8,858 bases of DNA, from NCBI GenBank assembly GCA_900548515.1, contig URKU01000079.1, positions 1 to 8,858 of the forward strand. The letters run 5' to 3'. The stretch comes from an uncultured Collinsella sp. Its GTDB lineage: Bacteria > Actinomycetota > Coriobacteriia > Coriobacteriales > Coriobacteriaceae. The notes below the pieces were generated by a model. The model ran no database searches. It was given only the letters and a program-made list of their open reading frames with translations, and was not told where the DNA came from. The stretch's first letter is position 1; each line of letters begins with the position of its first letter. This document shows, piece by piece, positions 7,635 through 8,858 of this stretch. A program made the translations under genes and the position numbers.

Positions 7635-8027
7635 ATGCGTATCCGCATCGTGTGCCCCGTGAGCTGCGCCTATGAGGGCGACGCTGCGTTTGTGTCGATT
7701 CCGTCCACGGATGGCGAGTTTGGCGTTCTGCCTGCTCACTCCAGCGAGATCTGCACGATCGACCGCGGTTACGTTCGCGTTTCCGATAAGGCCATGGGCA
7801 CTGTCGACCACACGTTTGCCGTGGCCGGCGGCTATGCCCAGGTTGCGGACGATGTCGTGACCGTTCTCGCCGAGCGCGCTTGCGATTTGGCGACCGTCGA
7901 TGCCGACAAGCTTAAAGCTGATATTCAAGGTTTTGAAGAGAAGCTGGGTAATTTGTCGGAGGATGATGCACGCCGCGCCTACCTCTATAATGAAATCGCA
8001 TGGTGTAAGCTCAAGCTTGCCCAATAG
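7635..8027 (+). CDS. atpC: F1Fo ATP synthase subunit epsilon
   Basis: Epsilon sits on gamma at the foot of the shaft and can inhibit ATP hydrolysis through its C-terminal helices. The 130-residue product is of normal length. The N-terminal beta-sandwich has DGEFGVLPAH (26-35) and FAVAGGYAQVADDVVTVLAE (61-80). The C-terminal helical hairpin covers about 88-129, so the regulatory domain is present. The start lies 3 nt after the atpD stop, with GGGGGAG (7619-7625) 9 nt upstream. By eye, the last 40 or so codons are richer in A/T-ending codons (GAT ATT CAA GGT TTT GAA) than the rest of the operon. The gene ends the ATP synthase cluster, and a strong terminator follows 36 nt later. Confidence 0.95.
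   Translation: MRIRIVCPVSCAYEGDAAFVSIPSTDGEFGVLPAHSSEICTIDRGYVRVSDKAMGTVDHTFAVAGGYAQVADDVVTVLAERACDLATVDADKLKADIQGFEEKLGNLSEDDARRAYLYNEIAWCKLKLAQ
7986..7991 (+). promoter_or_regulatory. Candidate -10 element inside the end of atpC
   Basis: TATAAT, a perfect match to the -10 consensus, lies in codons for Tyr-Asn near the atpC end. I find no acceptable -35 at 16-18 nt (7963-7968 reads ATGATG) and no TGn extension. If active, it would start a murA transcript near 7998 that must pass the terminator at 8064-8102. It is recorded because murA has no better promoter candidate, but a chance match is quite possible. Confidence 0.15.
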
Positions 8028-8063
8028 TCAAACGATTTAGCGTTCGACCATTTGCGAACACAT

Positions 8064-8102
8064 CATGCCCGGGATGGCCCAGCCACCCCGGGCATGCTTT
8101 TT
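8064..8102 (+). terminator. Intrinsic (rho-independent) terminator of the atp operon
   Basis: CATGCCCGGG (8064-8073) pairs perfectly with CCCGGGCATG (8087-8096). After one A/C mismatch, TGGC (8075-8078) pairs with GCCA (8082-8085) around a CCA loop. That makes 14 base pairs, mostly G-C, followed by C and TTTTT (8098-8102). It begins 36 nt after the atpC stop and ends just before the murA Shine-Dalgarno. Confidence 0.92.
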
Positions 8103-8103
8103 G

Positions 8104-8118
8104 AAAGGGTAGACCTTG
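8104..8118 (+). promoter_or_regulatory. murA ribosome binding site and TTG start
   Basis: AAAGGG (8104-8109) sits 6 nt before TTG 8116. The protein aligns with MurA from the very first residues (DIIRVEGG), so a later start is not needed. The Shine-Dalgarno begins one base after the terminator T-run. Confidence 0.8.
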
Positions 8119-8858
8119 GATATTATCCGCGTTGAGGGTGGCCACGCCATCGGAGGCTCCGTGCCCGTCTCGGGCGCCAAGAACTCCGCGCTCAAACTCA
8201 TGGCGGCAACGCTTCTGGCGCCGGGCAAGACGACGCTGCAGAACGTGCCCGATATTTCCGATGTCCACGTGATGGGCAAGGTGCTCAAGGGCATGGGCGC
8301 TACGATCGATGTTCTCGACGAGCACACGCTCGAGATTGATACCTCTCAGGTCGATTCTTGGGAGGCCCCCTACGAGCTCGTCGCTAAGATGCGTGCTTCC
8401 ACCGCCGTCATGGGACCTCTGCTGGGCCGCTTCCATCGCGCCAAGATCGCCATGCCGGGCGGCTGCAACCTGGGTGCTCGCAAGATCGATATGCATATCT
8501 TGGGTCTTGAGGCCTTGGGCGTTGAGTTCGATACCGCCCACGGCTATATCAACGCCAACGCGCCCCAGGGCCTGCACGGTACCACCGTCACGCTCGAGTT
8601 TGCCAGTGTCGGTGCGACCGAGAACCTCATCATGGCCTCCGTGCGCGCGCAGGGTACCACGGTAATCGACAATGCCGCCCGCGAGCCCGAGATCGTCGAT
8701 CTCGCCAACATGCTCAACGAAATGGGCGCTAAGATTGTCGGCGCCGGTACGCCTGTCGTGACCATCGAGGGCGTGGAGGAGCTGCATCCCGTTACCCATC
8801 GCGTGGTGGGCGACCGCATCGAGGCCGGTACCTTTATCGTTGCCGGTGCGTTGATGGC
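8116..8858 (+). CDS. murA: UDP-N-acetylglucosamine 1-carboxyvinyltransferase (3' end outside window)
   Basis: MurA carries out the first committed step of peptidoglycan synthesis: it transfers enolpyruvate from phosphoenolpyruvate to UDP-GlcNAc in the cytoplasm. The window contains 247 codons from a TTG start, a little over half of the usual 420 or so residues. SGAKNSALKLMAATLL (19-34) holds the substrate-binding Lys22 and Asn23. PGGCNLGARKIDMHILGLEALG (114-135) holds the catalytic Cys117 (E. coli Cys115) and Arg122. SVGATENLIMAS (164-175) and DNAAREPEIVDLANML (185-200) are also typical. The active-site Cys is the form normally sensitive to fosfomycin; resistant MurA enzymes often carry Asp. 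murA close behind atpC is known in other Gram-positive bacteria. The reading frame is open to the window edge. Confidence 0.96.
   Translation, partial: MDIIRVEGGHAIGGSVPVSGAKNSALKLMAATLLAPGKTTLQNVPDISDVHVMGKVLKGMGATIDVLDEHTLEIDTSQVDSWEAPYELVAKMRASTAVMGPLLGRFHRAKIAMPGGCNLGARKIDMHILGLEALGVEFDTAHGYINANAPQGLHGTTVTLEFASVGATENLIMASVRAQGTTVIDNAAREPEIVDLANMLNEMGAKIVGAGTPVVTIEGVEELHPVTHRVVGDRIEAGTFIVAGALM

Overview
This window holds the F1Fo ATP synthase operon of a GC-rich Gram-positive bacterium. The order is glycerol kinase (3' end), upp, a small membrane-protein gene in the atpI position, atpB-atpE-atpF-atpH-atpA-atpG-atpD-atpC, and murA (5' part). All genes lie on the + strand. The upp-atp-murA neighbourhood is known from Gram-positive bacteria. 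The protein details fit Actinobacteria, and most likely Coriobacteriia such as Collinsella: an RLFxNMFAGH motif in subunit a, an SDRGLAGGFN motif in gamma and an N-terminally extended beta. The genus is an inference from remembered resemblance; no search was possible.

Layout. Bases 1-92 are the last codons of a probable glpK. Bases 215-862 are upp (uracil salvage). Bases 863-1143 are non-coding: they contain an imperfect inverted repeat just after upp and a plausible sigma-70-type promoter (TTGTAC-N16-TACAAT). The ATP synthase genes run from 1144 to 8027 with very tight packing: a 3-nt gap, an 11-nt overlap, two TAATG stop/start overlaps, a 5-nt gap and a 3-nt gap. The two exceptions are 15 nt between atpE and atpF, and a 124-nt gap before atpE. 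That larger gap holds two hairpins and a full AAAGGAGG Shine-Dalgarno, which suits the high copy number of subunit c. A strong intrinsic terminator (8064-8102) follows atpC. murA begins with TTG only 13 nt after its T-run and runs off the window.

How the genes work together. Subunits a, b and c (atpB, atpF, atpE) form the membrane proton channel, rotor ring and peripheral stalk. Alpha, beta, gamma, delta and epsilon (atpA, atpD, atpG, atpH, atpC) form the F1 motor. All key catalytic and proton-path residues are present, so the enzyme looks intact. The ring carboxylate lacks the polar neighbours of Na+-type rings, so H+ is the likely coupling ion.

This is core metabolism, and I see no mobile element, CRISPR array, tRNA, rRNA or undescribed multi-gene system. 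Points worth a second look are lineage-type variations: a signal-peptide-like N-terminus on subunit b, a minimal 64-residue c subunit, a compact delta, a 12-residue insertion in alpha, the structured atpB-atpE leader, and a terminator that leaves no room for a separate murA promoter downstream of it.
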